From Agreia sp. Leaf210 (GTDB taxonomy: Bacteria; Actinomycetota; Actinomycetes; Actinomycetales; Microbacteriaceae): DNA of 64,000 nt. Both the position numbers and the translations under genes were made by a program. Location: assembly GCF_001421485.1 (NCBI RefSeq), contig NZ_LMKK01000001.1:129717-193716 (forward strand), read 5' to 3'. The stretch's first letter is position 1; each line of letters opens with the position of its first letter. Shown here in pieces: positions 38,308 to 47,871 of this stretch. Under the pieces are notes generated by a model that was given only the letters and a program-made list of their open reading frames with translations, ran no database searches and was not told the DNA's origin.

Positions 38308-38751
38308 ATGTCGATCCCCTCTGAGCCGTCGCCGATCACTTTGCGTGTCACGCAGAACGGCGACTCCGCCCTCGCCCGATCGTTCTACGACGAGGTCGGG
38401 GGGCGAGCCACCTTCGAGAAGCTCGTACGCGCCTTCTACGACGGAGTCGCAACCGACCCCGTGCTCGTCGAGATGTACCCCGAGGAAGACCACGAGGGTG
38501 CCATCCAGCGCCTCACGGGCTTCCTCGAGCAGTACTGGGGCGGTCCGGGTACCTACAGCGAAGAACGCGGCCACCCGAGGCTGCGCATGCGCCACATGCC
38601 TTTCAAAGTGAACCCGGATGCTCGCGACCGATGGCTGACCCACATGCGGGCAGCGGTCGACACTCTTGAGCTTCCTCCGCTGCAGGACGCTACGCTCTGG
38701 GGATACCTCGACAGGGCGGCCCATGCGATGGTGAACACCTTCGAGGAGTAG
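38308..38751 (+). CDS. glbO: Group II truncated hemoglobin (GlbO type)
   Basis: A 147-residue 2-on-2 hemoglobin. The proximal heme ligand is His96 in RLRMRHMPF, the motif shared with mycobacterial trHbO. The CD-region Tyr/Trp pair EQYWGGPGTY (74-83) and the G-helix Trp in ATLWGYL complete the group II pattern. Proposed roles are oxygen handling and peroxide or nitric oxide chemistry. An extra N-terminal segment of about 20 residues precedes the globin core. It begins one base after the MscS-type channel stop. Confidence 0.95.
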   Translation: MSIPSEPSPITLRVTQNGDSALARSFYDEVGGRATFEKLVRAFYDGVATDPVLVEMYPEEDHEGAIQRLTGFLEQYWGGPGTYSEERGHPRLRMRHMPFKVNPDARDRWLTHMRAAVDTLELPPLQDATLWGYLDRAAHAMVNTFEE

Positions 38752-38794
38752 CCGGGCGGTTCCGCGCCGGAGCATGAGAGACGAAGGAGTCTTG

Positions 38795-40450
38795 ATGTCA
38801 TCGAACAGCACCGGAGCGATCATCGTGGGTGCGGGGCTGGCCGGCCTCGTCGCTGCGTCCGAACTCATCGGGGCGGGCCGTCACGTCACCATCGTCGAGC
38901 AGGAACCCGCGGCCTCGCTCGGCGGACAGGCGTGGTGGTCGTTCGGCGGGCTCTTTCTCGTCGACTCCCCCGAGCAGCGTCGCCTCGGCGTGCATGACTC
39001 GCCCGAGTTGGCGCGCCAGGACTGGTTCGGGAGCGCGGGCTTCGACCGCGAGGAGGATGCCTGGCCGAGGCGCTGGGCCGAGGCCTACCTCGACTTCGCC
39101 GCCGGCGAGAAACGCGCCTGGCTGCACAGCCTGGGCGTGCGGTTCTTTCCCGTGGTCGGGTGGGCGGAGCGCGGCGGCTACACGGCCAACGGCCACGGGA
39201 ACAGCGTGCCCCGTTTTCACATCGTCTGGGGCACGGGGCCAGGAGTGCTGGCTCCCTTCGTTCGCATACTCCACGAGGGGATCGCCCGGGGCCTGGTCAC
39301 GATGCTGCACCGGCACCGCGTCGACGAGCTCGTCACGCGAGACGGGTCGGTCGTCGGGGTTCGCGGCGCCATCCTGGCCGACGACGACGCGGTGCGGGGC
39401 TCATCCAGCTCGCGCGACGTGGTCGGCGACTTCGAGCTGGAGGCCGAGGCCGTCATCGTGACCAGCGGCGGCATCGGCGGCAACCACGATCTCGTACGCA
39501 CGAACTGGCCGGAACGCCTCGGCACTCCCCCGGCGACGATGCTCTCCGGCGTTCCCGCCCATGTCGACGGGCGGATGCTCGCGATCTCGGAGAACGTCGG
39601 CGCTCACCTCATCAACGGCGACCGCATGTGGCATTACACCGAGGGAATCACCAACTGGGATCCCGTCTGGCCGTCGCACGGCATCCGGATTCTGCCCGGC
39701 CCGTCGTCTCTGTGGCTCGACGCGACCGGGCGCCGCCTCCCCGTGCCTCTCTTTCCCGGGTTCGATACGCTCGGCACCCTCGAGTACCTGCGAACGACCG
39801 GATACGACCACAGCTGGTTCGTGCTCACTCAGAACATCATCGAGAAGGAATTCGCCCTGTCGGGAAGCGAGCAGAACCCCGACCTCACCGGCAAGGATCT
39901 GCGGCTGCTCGCGAAGCGAGTGGCTCCCGGAGCCCCTGGGCCCGTCGAGGCCTTCAAGAAGAGGGGCGTCGACTTCGCGGTCGCCGCGACTCTTCCCGAA
40001 CTGATCGAGTCGATGCAGAGGCTGTCACCGACCGGTGTGCTCGACGCGGGTCTGGTCGAGAGCGAGGTGTTGGCGCGCGACCGAGAGGTCGCGAACAACT
40101 TCACGAAGGATGCGCAACTCACCGCGATCCGCGGAGCCCGACGATATCGGGGCGACAAGCTCATCCGCGTCACCAGCCCTCATCGCCTGCTCGATCCGAA
40201 AGCCGGACCTCTCATCGCCGTGAGACTGCACACTCTCACGCGAAAGAGCCTCGGCGGCATCGAGACGAATCTGCTCGGTCAGGCCTTGGATGCGCAGGGC
40301 CGGGCGATCGCCGGCCTCTACGCGGCGGGCGAGGCGAGCGGGTTCGGCGGCGGGGGCATGCACGGGTACCGCTCGCTCGAGGGGACGTTCCTCGGCGGCT
40401 GCCTCTTCTCGGGCCGAGCTGCCGGGCGCGCCGTCGCGTCCCAGCTCTGA
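38795..40450 (+). CDS. FAD-binding dehydrogenase (KstD/fumarate-reductase flavoprotein family)
   Basis: A 551-residue flavoprotein. The N-terminal FAD Rossmann motif is AIIVGAGLAGLVAASEL (about 9-25), and the C-terminal FAD site is GLYAAGEASGFGGGGMHGYR (about 508-527). The family includes ketosteroid dehydrogenases and soluble fumarate reductases; members of this length in actinobacteria are annotated only as FAD-binding dehydrogenases. The substrate is unknown. ATG at 38795 follows GAAGGAG. It is convergent with a hypothetical gene across a tandem repeat. Confidence 0.92.
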   Translation: MSSNSTGAIIVGAGLAGLVAASELIGAGRHVTIVEQEPAASLGGQAWWSFGGLFLVDSPEQRRLGVHDSPELARQDWFGSAGFDREEDAWPRRWAEAYLDFAAGEKRAWLHSLGVRFFPVVGWAERGGYTANGHGNSVPRFHIVWGTGPGVLAPFVRILHEGIARGLVTMLHRHRVDELVTRDGSVVGVRGAILADDDAVRGSSSSRDVVGDFELEAEAVIVTSGGIGGNHDLVRTNWPERLGTPPATMLSGVPAHVDGRMLAISENVGAHLINGDRMWHYTEGITNWDPVWPSHGIRILPGPSSLWLDATGRRLPVPLFPGFDTLGTLEYLRTTGYDHSWFVLTQNIIEKEFALSGSEQNPDLTGKDLRLLAKRVAPGAPGPVEAFKKRGVDFAVAATLPELIESMQRLSPTGVLDAGLVESEVLARDREVANNFTKDAQLTAIRGARRYRGDKLIRVTSPHRLLDPKAGPLIAVRLHTLTRKSLGGIETNLLGQALDAQGRAIAGLYAAGEASGFGGGGMHGYRSLEGTFLGGCLFSGRAAGRAVASQL

Positions 40451-40501
40451 GTCATCTCGTGAGCCGGGTCACCTCGTGAGGCGGGTCACCTCGTGAGGAC
40501 G
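40451..40501. repeat. Three tandem 17-bp repeats between convergent genes
   Basis: Copies at 40451-40467, 40468-40484 and 40485-40501 follow GTCACCTCGTGAGGCGG; the first differs at two positions and the third at its end. Each copy carries a TGA on the minus strand, so expansion would not change the minus-strand protein end. Confidence 0.8.
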
Positions 40502-41142
40502 TGGCCGCGTCGGGTCGAGACGCGGGTCCAGGCGCCCGAGACGAGGATGCGAGCGGGCTCGTCGGTGCGCAGGAAGCCGAGGCTGTCGGCGGCGAGACCG
40601 ACGCCCGCGGGAATCGGCGGAGCGACATCCGGAATCGCGCGACCCCAGACCTCGGCACGCACCTTGTGCACGAGCTGCTCGCCGGCGTCTTTCGGCAGGG
40701 CGGCGGCGACCTCGGCCACACCGTTGCGAGCGGCGGCCTCGAGCACGGGCGCGGCGACCTCGCCGGCAGCCGTCCACCCGCCGCGGGGCGGCGAGATGCC
40801 CACCCAGGCCGGCGACGATTCGGGTGGCGGGATGAGCACTCCGATCGGGCCGTCGTCGAGGTTGACGGTCACCGAGAGCAGAGCCAAGCGATCGAGAAGC
40901 TGTCGCGCCGAGACCACGACGTCGAACGACGCACTCTCGGCGAGCGCGAACGTGCGGAGGCCGAGCACGGTGGGCGCGTTGTCGAGGAGGCCGCGGGGGT
41001 GCAGCACCGGCGCGTACACGGCGAGCACGCCGGATCCTCCGATGAGTCGCACGCCGCCCTGATCGAGCCGTGCCGAACGGCCGAGGAACACTTTGAGGTC
41101 GCCGAGCGAGGGCGAATCGACAAGGGCGAATGACTGAACCAT
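40486..41142 (-). CDS. Conserved-looking protein, unknown function
   Basis: A 218-residue soluble protein rich in Ala, Val and Leu, with no signal peptide or membrane segment. It starts MVQSFALVDSPSLGDLKVFL and has a GVLIPPPESSPAWVGISPPRGGW block in the middle (about 101-123) that is its most distinctive feature. It ends inside the 17-bp tandem repeat. It is divergent from the tesB-type thioesterase gene, with 47 bases between. I do not recognise the family. Confidence 0.75.
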   Translation of the reverse strand: MVQSFALVDSPSLGDLKVFLGRSARLDQGGVRLIGGSGVLAVYAPVLHPRGLLDNAPTVLGLRTFALAESASFDVVVSARQLLDRLALLSVTVNLDDGPIGVLIPPPESSPAWVGISPPRGGWTAAGEVAAPVLEAAARNGVAEVAAALPKDAGEQLVHKVRAEVWGRAIPDVAPPIPAGVGLAADSLGFLRTDEPARILVSGAWTRVSTRRGHVLTR

Positions 41143-41189
41143 CTCGCTGTCTAAACTACTTCACTGGGAACGCCAATATGGGAGGCAGC

Positions 41190-42086
41190 ATGACCGAGAA
41201 GATCCGTGCTACGCCATTGGAGGGGCTCCTCACGGCGTTGGACCTCACCGACACGGGTGCCCGCACGAACGAGGACATCTTCACCGGCCCGTCGCAGTGG
41301 ATGCCGCAGGGCCGCGTCTTCGGCGGTCAGGTGCTCGCGCAATCGATCACCGCGGCGATGCGCACGGTCGACGAAGACAGGATCGTGCACTCGATGCACG
41401 GCTACTTCTTGAGGCCCGGCAACATCGACAAGCCCATCACCTTCGCCGTCGATCGCATCCACGACGGTCGCTCGTTCGCCACCCGTCGCACGCAGGCCTA
41501 TCAGGATGGAACGCCGATCCTGTCGCTCATCGCCTCGTTCCAGACGGAGGACGACGGCCTCGAGCACCAGATCGACATGCCCGAGTCGATCCCTGCTCCC
41601 GAAGACATTCCGAGCACGGCCGAGCGGCTGGAAGGTATCGATCACCCTGTGGCGCGCTTCTGGGCGAACGAGCGGCCCTTCGACATGCGACACATCGACT
41701 CGCCGATCTACCTCTCTGTCGAGGGGCAGCCCGTGGGCCACCAGGCCGTGTGGATGAAGACCCTGGGTAGCCTGCCGGACGACCCGAATCTGCACCGCGC
41801 GGCGCTCGCCTACGCCAGCGACTACACGATCCTCGAACCCATCTATCGCCGCCACGGTATCGCGTGGGTGACCCCGGGGCTGAAGACGGCCAGCCTCGAC
41901 CACGCCATGTGGTGGCATCGGTTCGGCCGGGTCGACGAATGGATCCTCTACGTTCAGGAGACGCCGAGCGGCCAGGGAGGCCGTGGTCTCTCTCTGGGGC
42001 GCATCTACTCGCGCGACGGATTACTGCTCGCCAGCGTGGCTCAGGAGGGCATGGTGCGGGTTCCGCCTAGCGGGCGCGCTTCGTGA
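41190..42086 (+). CDS. tesB: Acyl-CoA thioesterase II
   Basis: A 298-residue double-hotdog thioesterase hydrolysing acyl-CoA to free acid and CoA. The N-terminal hotdog contains GRVFGGQVLAQSI (about 38-50) and HSMHGYFLRPG (about 66-76); the C-terminal half holds ASDYTILEP and the active-site region ASLDHAMWWHRFGRVDEW. ATG at 41190 is chosen because GGAGG (41181-41185) sits 4 bases before it, and the earlier ATGs at 41130 and 41178 precede that site. Its 3' end overlaps a convergent single-hotdog thioesterase gene by 20 bases. Confidence 0.95.
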   Translation: MTEKIRATPLEGLLTALDLTDTGARTNEDIFTGPSQWMPQGRVFGGQVLAQSITAAMRTVDEDRIVHSMHGYFLRPGNIDKPITFAVDRIHDGRSFATRRTQAYQDGTPILSLIASFQTEDDGLEHQIDMPESIPAPEDIPSTAERLEGIDHPVARFWANERPFDMRHIDSPIYLSVEGQPVGHQAVWMKTLGSLPDDPNLHRAALAYASDYTILEPIYRRHGIAWVTPGLKTASLDHAMWWHRFGRVDEWILYVQETPSGQGGRGLSLGRIYSRDGLLLASVAQEGMVRVPPSGRAS

Positions 42087-42552
42087 ATTCGACGGGCGCG
42101 TCGAGGTAGGGCTCCCACGCCGCGCGCTCGATGTCGTTGATGCGGCGCGGCCTCTGCGTCGCCGCGTCGACCAGCACGATCGTCGTCGTCGCACGCGTGA
42201 ACAGCACGTTCGGTTCGACCCCGACAGGACTGCGCACCTCGTAGCAGACCTCGAGACTCGCCCCGCCGAGCCGGCCGATCCAGAGCTGGATGTCGACGGG
42301 TTGCCTCAGATACGGCACGGGAGCGAGATACTCGATCTCCTGCCGCGCGATCAGTGTCAACGTGTCAGAGCCAGGGCGCCCGTCAAGCACCGCTGTGGAT
42401 CCCCCGGCTGCCGACTCCGCCGCTCCCGGATCGGGCATCCAGAACGCCTCGATGCGCGCCTCCTCGAGGAGGCGCAGCATCTCGGCGTTGTTGACGTGGC
42501 CGTAGGCGTCGAGATCGGACCAGCGCAGGCGGATGGGAACGTGCAGGCGCAT
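42067..42552 (-). CDS. Single-hotdog acyl-CoA thioesterase (4HBT/YbgC type)
   Basis: A 161-residue hotdog protein. The 4-hydroxybenzoyl-CoA-thioesterase-type catalytic segment is RWSDLDAYGHVNNAEMLRLL (about 10-29), with the nucleophilic or base Asp in it. The substrate is unknown. It lies 11 bases downstream of ettA on the same strand and is probably read with it; it overlaps tesB at the 3' end. Confidence 0.92.
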   Translation of the reverse strand: MRLHVPIRLRWSDLDAYGHVNNAEMLRLLEEARIEAFWMPDPGAAESAAGGSTAVLDGRPGSDTLTLIARQEIEYLAPVPYLRQPVDIQLWIGRLGGASLEVCYEVRSPVGVEPNVLFTRATTTIVLVDAATQRPRRINDIERAAWEPYLDAPVEFTKRAR

Positions 42553-42563
42553 CGCGACCTCGA

Positions 42564-44246
<1,683 letters not shown>

Positions 44247-44285
44247 TCGACCAGTCTATGGTCTCTTCGGCCTCACTTCCTCGGC

Positions 44286-44810
44286 TCAGAAGTCGATAGG
44301 ACGAGTCTGGCCGACGAAGCACTTGCCGGTCGCAAGCGGCGCCGCGATGATGCTGGTGTAGCCGCCGACCGCACCCCACTGCCCGATCAGACAGGCATCG
44401 GGCGCGTGCACCGAGAACTGCACCGAGTCAGCCTTGACGCCCACGGTCGTGATGTCGGGCGTCAACTCCATGGTCTCGACGGCGAAACCGCCCGCGCGGA
44501 GGGAGTTGATGAACGCGGGGCCATCGGGCTGTCCGCCTGCCGCCGTGATGGCCTGGTTGTTCAGGTAGTCGAAGAACGGCTTGTTCTCGGCCGCAGTGCC
44601 GTTGGGAACGAGAGCGGGGGGCGGCGCATCCGTCGGCGTCGGCGTCGGCGACTCAGACGATGTCGGGTCGGAGGAGCTCGAGGTCGAGGTCGGCGTGGGT
44701 TCGGCCACGCAGCCGGTCAGAACCAGAGCCAACGATGCGGTCGCGATCACCGCGACCAGGTTCGCTCGACGTCGCCGTATGCCGTTGCCGTCAGTCGCTC
44801 TACGCGTCAC
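44286..44810 (-). CDS. Putative lipoprotein, DUF6993-like
   Basis: A 174-residue exported lipoprotein. The signal has an Arg-rich start (RRRR, about 12-15), a hydrophobic core and lipobox VLTGC with Cys34, then a Thr/Ser/Pro linker (about 40-68). The mature domain contains two Cys (DACLIG and GKCFVG) that probably pair, and ends RPIDF. It resembles the DUF6993 lipoproteins of Microbacteriaceae, though that match is from memory. GTG at 44810 follows AGAGGG and is preferred over an upstream ATG at 44906 whose extra residues do not look like a signal. Confidence 0.75.
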   Translation of the reverse strand: MTRRATDGNGIRRRRANLVAVIATASLALVLTGCVAEPTPTSTSSSSDPTSSESPTPTPTDAPPPALVPNGTAAENKPFFDYLNNQAITAAGGQPDGPAFINSLRAGGFAVETMELTPDITTVGVKADSVQFSVHAPDACLIGQWGAVGGYTSIIAAPLATGKCFVGQTRPIDF

Positions 44811-44914
44811 GATGCCCTCTTCTCGCTGTGTCCCCCGTGTGCCCTCACCGATTCTAGGTGAGGGCCTCGGGTGGGCGACAACGGCGAGGTCGATTCGCCG
44901 ATCCATCGAGCGGG

Positions 44915-45466
44915 CTAGAACGGCACCTTTTCCGTCTTGGAGCCCTCGTCTTGCGCGTCGGGCACCGACTCCTCTGAATCGTGCGGAAGATCGACATCGC
45001 CGACGGGCGACGACCAGATGTCGTTCGTATCGCCGTGAGCCCCAGACCCCAGAGGATCTGGCTCAACGTCGTCGACACTCGGAGCGCCCTGCTGGTCGAC
45101 GGGCACCGCAGCCTTCAGCCGAGTGAAATGGGAGACGCCGAATGCGAGGTCGTGGCCGATGGAGTCGACGTCGACCTCGATCGCCGTGCCGCGTTTGTCG
45201 CCACTCGTCCAGTTGCGCACCCGCAATCTGCCCGTGAGCACGACATGGTTGCCGATCTCGAGCGAGTTGGCGACGTTGTTCGCCATCCAGCGGTACGCGT
45301 TGACGGTGTACCAGTTGGTGTCGCCCTCGATCCACGTCGATGTCGCGCGGTCGAATCGTCGTTGGCTCGAGGCCAGACGGAAATTGGTGACCGTCAGGCC
45401 TGTGCTGGTTCGCACGTTCTCGGGCTTTGTCGCTACGACGCCTGCCAGCGTCACGGTGTCTGTCAC
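44915..45466 (-). CDS. ssb: Single-stranded DNA-binding protein, probably a secondary paralogue
   Basis: A 183-residue SSB. The OB fold (about 1-110) contains NFRLASSQRR, TNWYTVNAYRWMANNVANSL and GNHVVLTGRLRVRNW. The acidic tail is long, but the tip reads KTEKVPF: it keeps the final Pro-Phe yet lacks the usual DDDIPF acidic residues. The gene is not in the rpsF-ssb-rplI context. Both facts suggest an SsbB-like paralogue, used perhaps in competence or stress. GTG at 45466 follows AAGGAG; upstream codons read into the gap do not match the family. Confidence 0.9.
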   Translation of the reverse strand: MTDTVTLAGVVATKPENVRTSTGLTVTNFRLASSQRRFDRATSTWIEGDTNWYTVNAYRWMANNVANSLEIGNHVVLTGRLRVRNWTSGDKRGTAIEVDVDSIGHDLAFGVSHFTRLKAAVPVDQQGAPSVDDVEPDPLGSGAHGDTNDIWSSPVGDVDLPHDSEESVPDAQDEGSKTEKVPF

Positions 45467-45677
45467 GTCATTCTCCTTCAGTCGGTCGGTTGGCCGGCGC
45501 GAGACCGGCACTCGTGCCAGTTGATTCCGGACTCGCGCCGGTTGCACCAGACTCGTCGCCGAGCGCGGGGCGCGGGGCCGAGCCGCCGGCATCTGTGCAC
45601 AGCGCTCGACGACAGCACTCGGAGGAGGAGGAGAGGCCGGATCGCTCCGCGCCGTGCTGGTGCTCTACGGTTGATGC

Positions 45678-46685
45678 GTGATCTACAGCGCCGATGACAG
45701 CCGATACGAATCGATGCAGTACAACCGAACAGGGCGGAGCGGACTGAAGCTCCCCGCCCTGTCGTTGGGCCTCTGGCACAACTTCGGAGACACCAAGCCC
45801 CTGCAGACGCAACGCGACATCGTGCGCCGCGCCTTCGACCGTGGAGTCACGCACTTCGATCTCGCCAACAACTACGGGCCGCCCTATGGATCTGCGGAGA
45901 CCAACTTCGGTCGCATCCTCGCCGACGATCTCAGCCCCTATCGCGACGAGTTGATCATCTCCTCGAAGGCCGGCTATGACATGTGGCCGGGGCCGTACGG
46001 CGATTTCGGATCACGCAAGTACCTGCTCGCGTCCCTCGACCAGAGCCTCGGGCGGCTCGGGCTCGACTACGTCGACATCTTCTATCACCACCGGCCCGAC
46101 CCCGAGACGCCGATCGAAGAGACCGCCGCAGCCCTCGCAGCGGCGGTTGCGCAGGGCAAGGCCCTGTACGTCGGTGTCTCCAACTACGGCGCGGAGGACA
46201 CGCGTCGCATGCATGCCGCGCTGGCTGAACATCGTGTCCCCCTCCTCATCCACCAGCCTCGCTATTCCATGTTCGACAGGCACATCGAAGAAGACGGCCT
46301 GCTGCCCGTGCTCGACGAGCTCGGCGTGGGCGGTATCGTCTTCTCGCCTCTCGCGCAGGGTCTGCTGACAGACCGATACCTGACCGGAACCGTCCCCGAT
46401 GGGTCACGCGCCGCGACCAGCAGGTTCCTGCCCGAGTCACGGATCGACGACAGTTATCTGTCGCGGGCACGCGCCCTCGACTCGATCGCGAAGGACAGGG
46501 GCCAGACGCTGGCCCAACTCGCACTCACGTGGGTGCTTCGGCAGCCCCAGGTGACCAGCGCGATCATCGGCGCGTCCAGCGTCGACCAGCTCGACCAGAA
46601 TCTGGATGCTCTGCGCGCGGACCCCCTGTCCGAGGCGGAACTCACGCTCATCGAACCGCTCGCGGTGCACGGCACCGGGCTCTGA
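45678..46685 (+). CDS. Aldo/keto reductase, YghZ/Gpr type
   Basis: A 335-residue NADPH-dependent aldo/keto reductase of the subfamily that includes L-glyceraldehyde-3-phosphate reductase. The catalytic tetrad is visible: Asp in HFDLANNYG (about residue 58) with its Tyr, Lys in ISSKAGYDMW (about 96) and His in DIFYHHRPDP (about 137). The cofactor segments GVSNYG and GGIVFSPLAQGLLT are typical. GTG at 45678 is the likely start. It is divergent from ssb; the 211-base gap between them holds a GGAGGAGGAGGAG run (45632-45644) and no other feature. Confidence 0.93.
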   Translation: MIYSADDSRYESMQYNRTGRSGLKLPALSLGLWHNFGDTKPLQTQRDIVRRAFDRGVTHFDLANNYGPPYGSAETNFGRILADDLSPYRDELIISSKAGYDMWPGPYGDFGSRKYLLASLDQSLGRLGLDYVDIFYHHRPDPETPIEETAAALAAAVAQGKALYVGVSNYGAEDTRRMHAALAEHRVPLLIHQPRYSMFDRHIEEDGLLPVLDELGVGGIVFSPLAQGLLTDRYLTGTVPDGSRAATSRFLPESRIDDSYLSRARALDSIAKDRGQTLAQLALTWVLRQPQVTSAIIGASSVDQLDQNLDALRADPLSEAELTLIEPLAVHGTGL

Positions 46686-46763
46686 CCCCGCACTGTCGGT
46701 GGCTGCTCCTAGCCTTTTCTCACGACGAGAGAAGTCGTAGCCGTCACGCAGACAGGAGCAGCC

Positions 46764-46985
46764 ATGATCACCACACCCACGACATCAGCCGCATCTTTCA
46801 TCGCTCTGCGTCCGGGCTTCTGGCGAGTGGTTCATCCTGCGGGGCACGTCCTGGGCTACATAGAAGAGGCGCGAGCGGCCGGGGGACACCAGTTCACCGC
46901 CCGTCGCCTCGTGTCGAACACGACACGACTCGTCGACATCGGTGACTTCTGGTCTCTCGACAGCGCTCGGGCCTGTTTCGCGTAA
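46764..46985 (+). CDS. Small protein, unknown function
   Basis: A 73-residue protein with a good ribosome site ACAGGAG 5 bases before its ATG. The middle reads GHVLGYIEEARAAGGHQFTA (about 27-46), which could form a small beta-rich fold, and the end is FWSLDSARACFA. No signal, no membrane segment. Clean codon use and the ribosome site support that it is real. The family is not recognised. Confidence 0.65.
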   Translation: MITTPTTSAASFIALRPGFWRVVHPAGHVLGYIEEARAAGGHQFTARRLVSNTTRLVDIGDFWSLDSARACFA

Positions 46986-47061
46986 TCCGCAGATCACGAA
47001 TCGAACTCTCCTCGGCTCGTCGCACCGTCATGCCGTCGACCGACGACGTAGTCTTCGGCTC

Positions 47062-47871
47062 ATGGAATGGTGGAACAACATCGCAGACTGGTTCGCTTCG
47101 AGCAACGGGCGTTTCGTCGTGTCCGGCATCGTTCTGCCGGCAGTGGCGATCATCGTCGCCGCAATCGTCGGCGCATGGATCGCGAGCGGCTCGATCAAAC
47201 GGCTTCTGGCCAAACACGATCGAGAGCTCAAGGTGGCGGCGATCGCATCGCTGGTCGACTCCGCACAGCAGGCGTCCGTGTGGAATTCATTGACGCCGCA
47301 GGAGCAGATCATGTCCGACCGCGCGGTGGGTCAGGCCGATATCCAGATCCGTCTGCTGCCCATCAAGGGTGCTGCCGTCGCTGCCGACTGGGCTGCTCAC
47401 TCGCTCGCAGACATGCGCCGCAATTCGGCCACCTTCGGCTACGAGGTCGAGCCCGCGGTCATCGAATTCCGCGATCGTCTCATCGAATGGCAAGAACGTC
47501 CGGGCCGCAGCCGCAAGACCTTCCAATCCGATCTCGACCGCTGGAGCGTCGAGGACGAGGATGCCGAGAAGCACCTCGCTCGCCAGCAGGAGGCGTGGGT
47601 GGCGCAGCAGCACCACGAGCAGCACAGCCAGCCCGAGCTCGAGGCGACCACCGTCATCACCCCGGCGGCCGCCCCTGCCGTGGCTGCCGCGCCCGTCTCA
47701 TCCGTCGAATCGCCTGTCGAGACGCACGAACAGCGGGCGACCCGCGAGGAGACCCAGCGCGTTCTCGCGAACGTGAACGCGGTCCAGCGTCACGTGGAGT
47801 CCCGCGAAGACGGCGAGACGCCGCCCCCGATCAACGCGTTCCCGCCGCGTCGCGCATCCGAGAACGACTGA
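47062..47871 (+). CDS. Single-pass membrane protein with charged C-terminal tail, unknown function
   Basis: A 269-residue protein with one membrane segment (about 18-42) after a short Trp-rich N-terminus (MEWWNNIADWF). The rest is predicted cytosolic: a helical region (about 45-175) followed by a low-complexity Ala/Pro/Val/Gln linker and an Arg/Glu-rich end. ATG at 47062 is chosen because the upstream frame reads through the previous gap. It is convergent with the flavin electron-transfer operon, and its stop codon abuts the end of that operon. No family recognised. Confidence 0.7.
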   Translation: MEWWNNIADWFASSNGRFVVSGIVLPAVAIIVAAIVGAWIASGSIKRLLAKHDRELKVAAIASLVDSAQQASVWNSLTPQEQIMSDRAVGQADIQIRLLPIKGAAVAADWAAHSLADMRRNSATFGYEVEPAVIEFRDRLIEWQERPGRSRKTFQSDLDRWSVEDEDAEKHLARQQEAWVAQQHHEQHSQPELEATTVITPAAAPAVAAAPVSSVESPVETHEQRATREETQRVLANVNAVQRHVESREDGETPPPINAFPPRRASEND

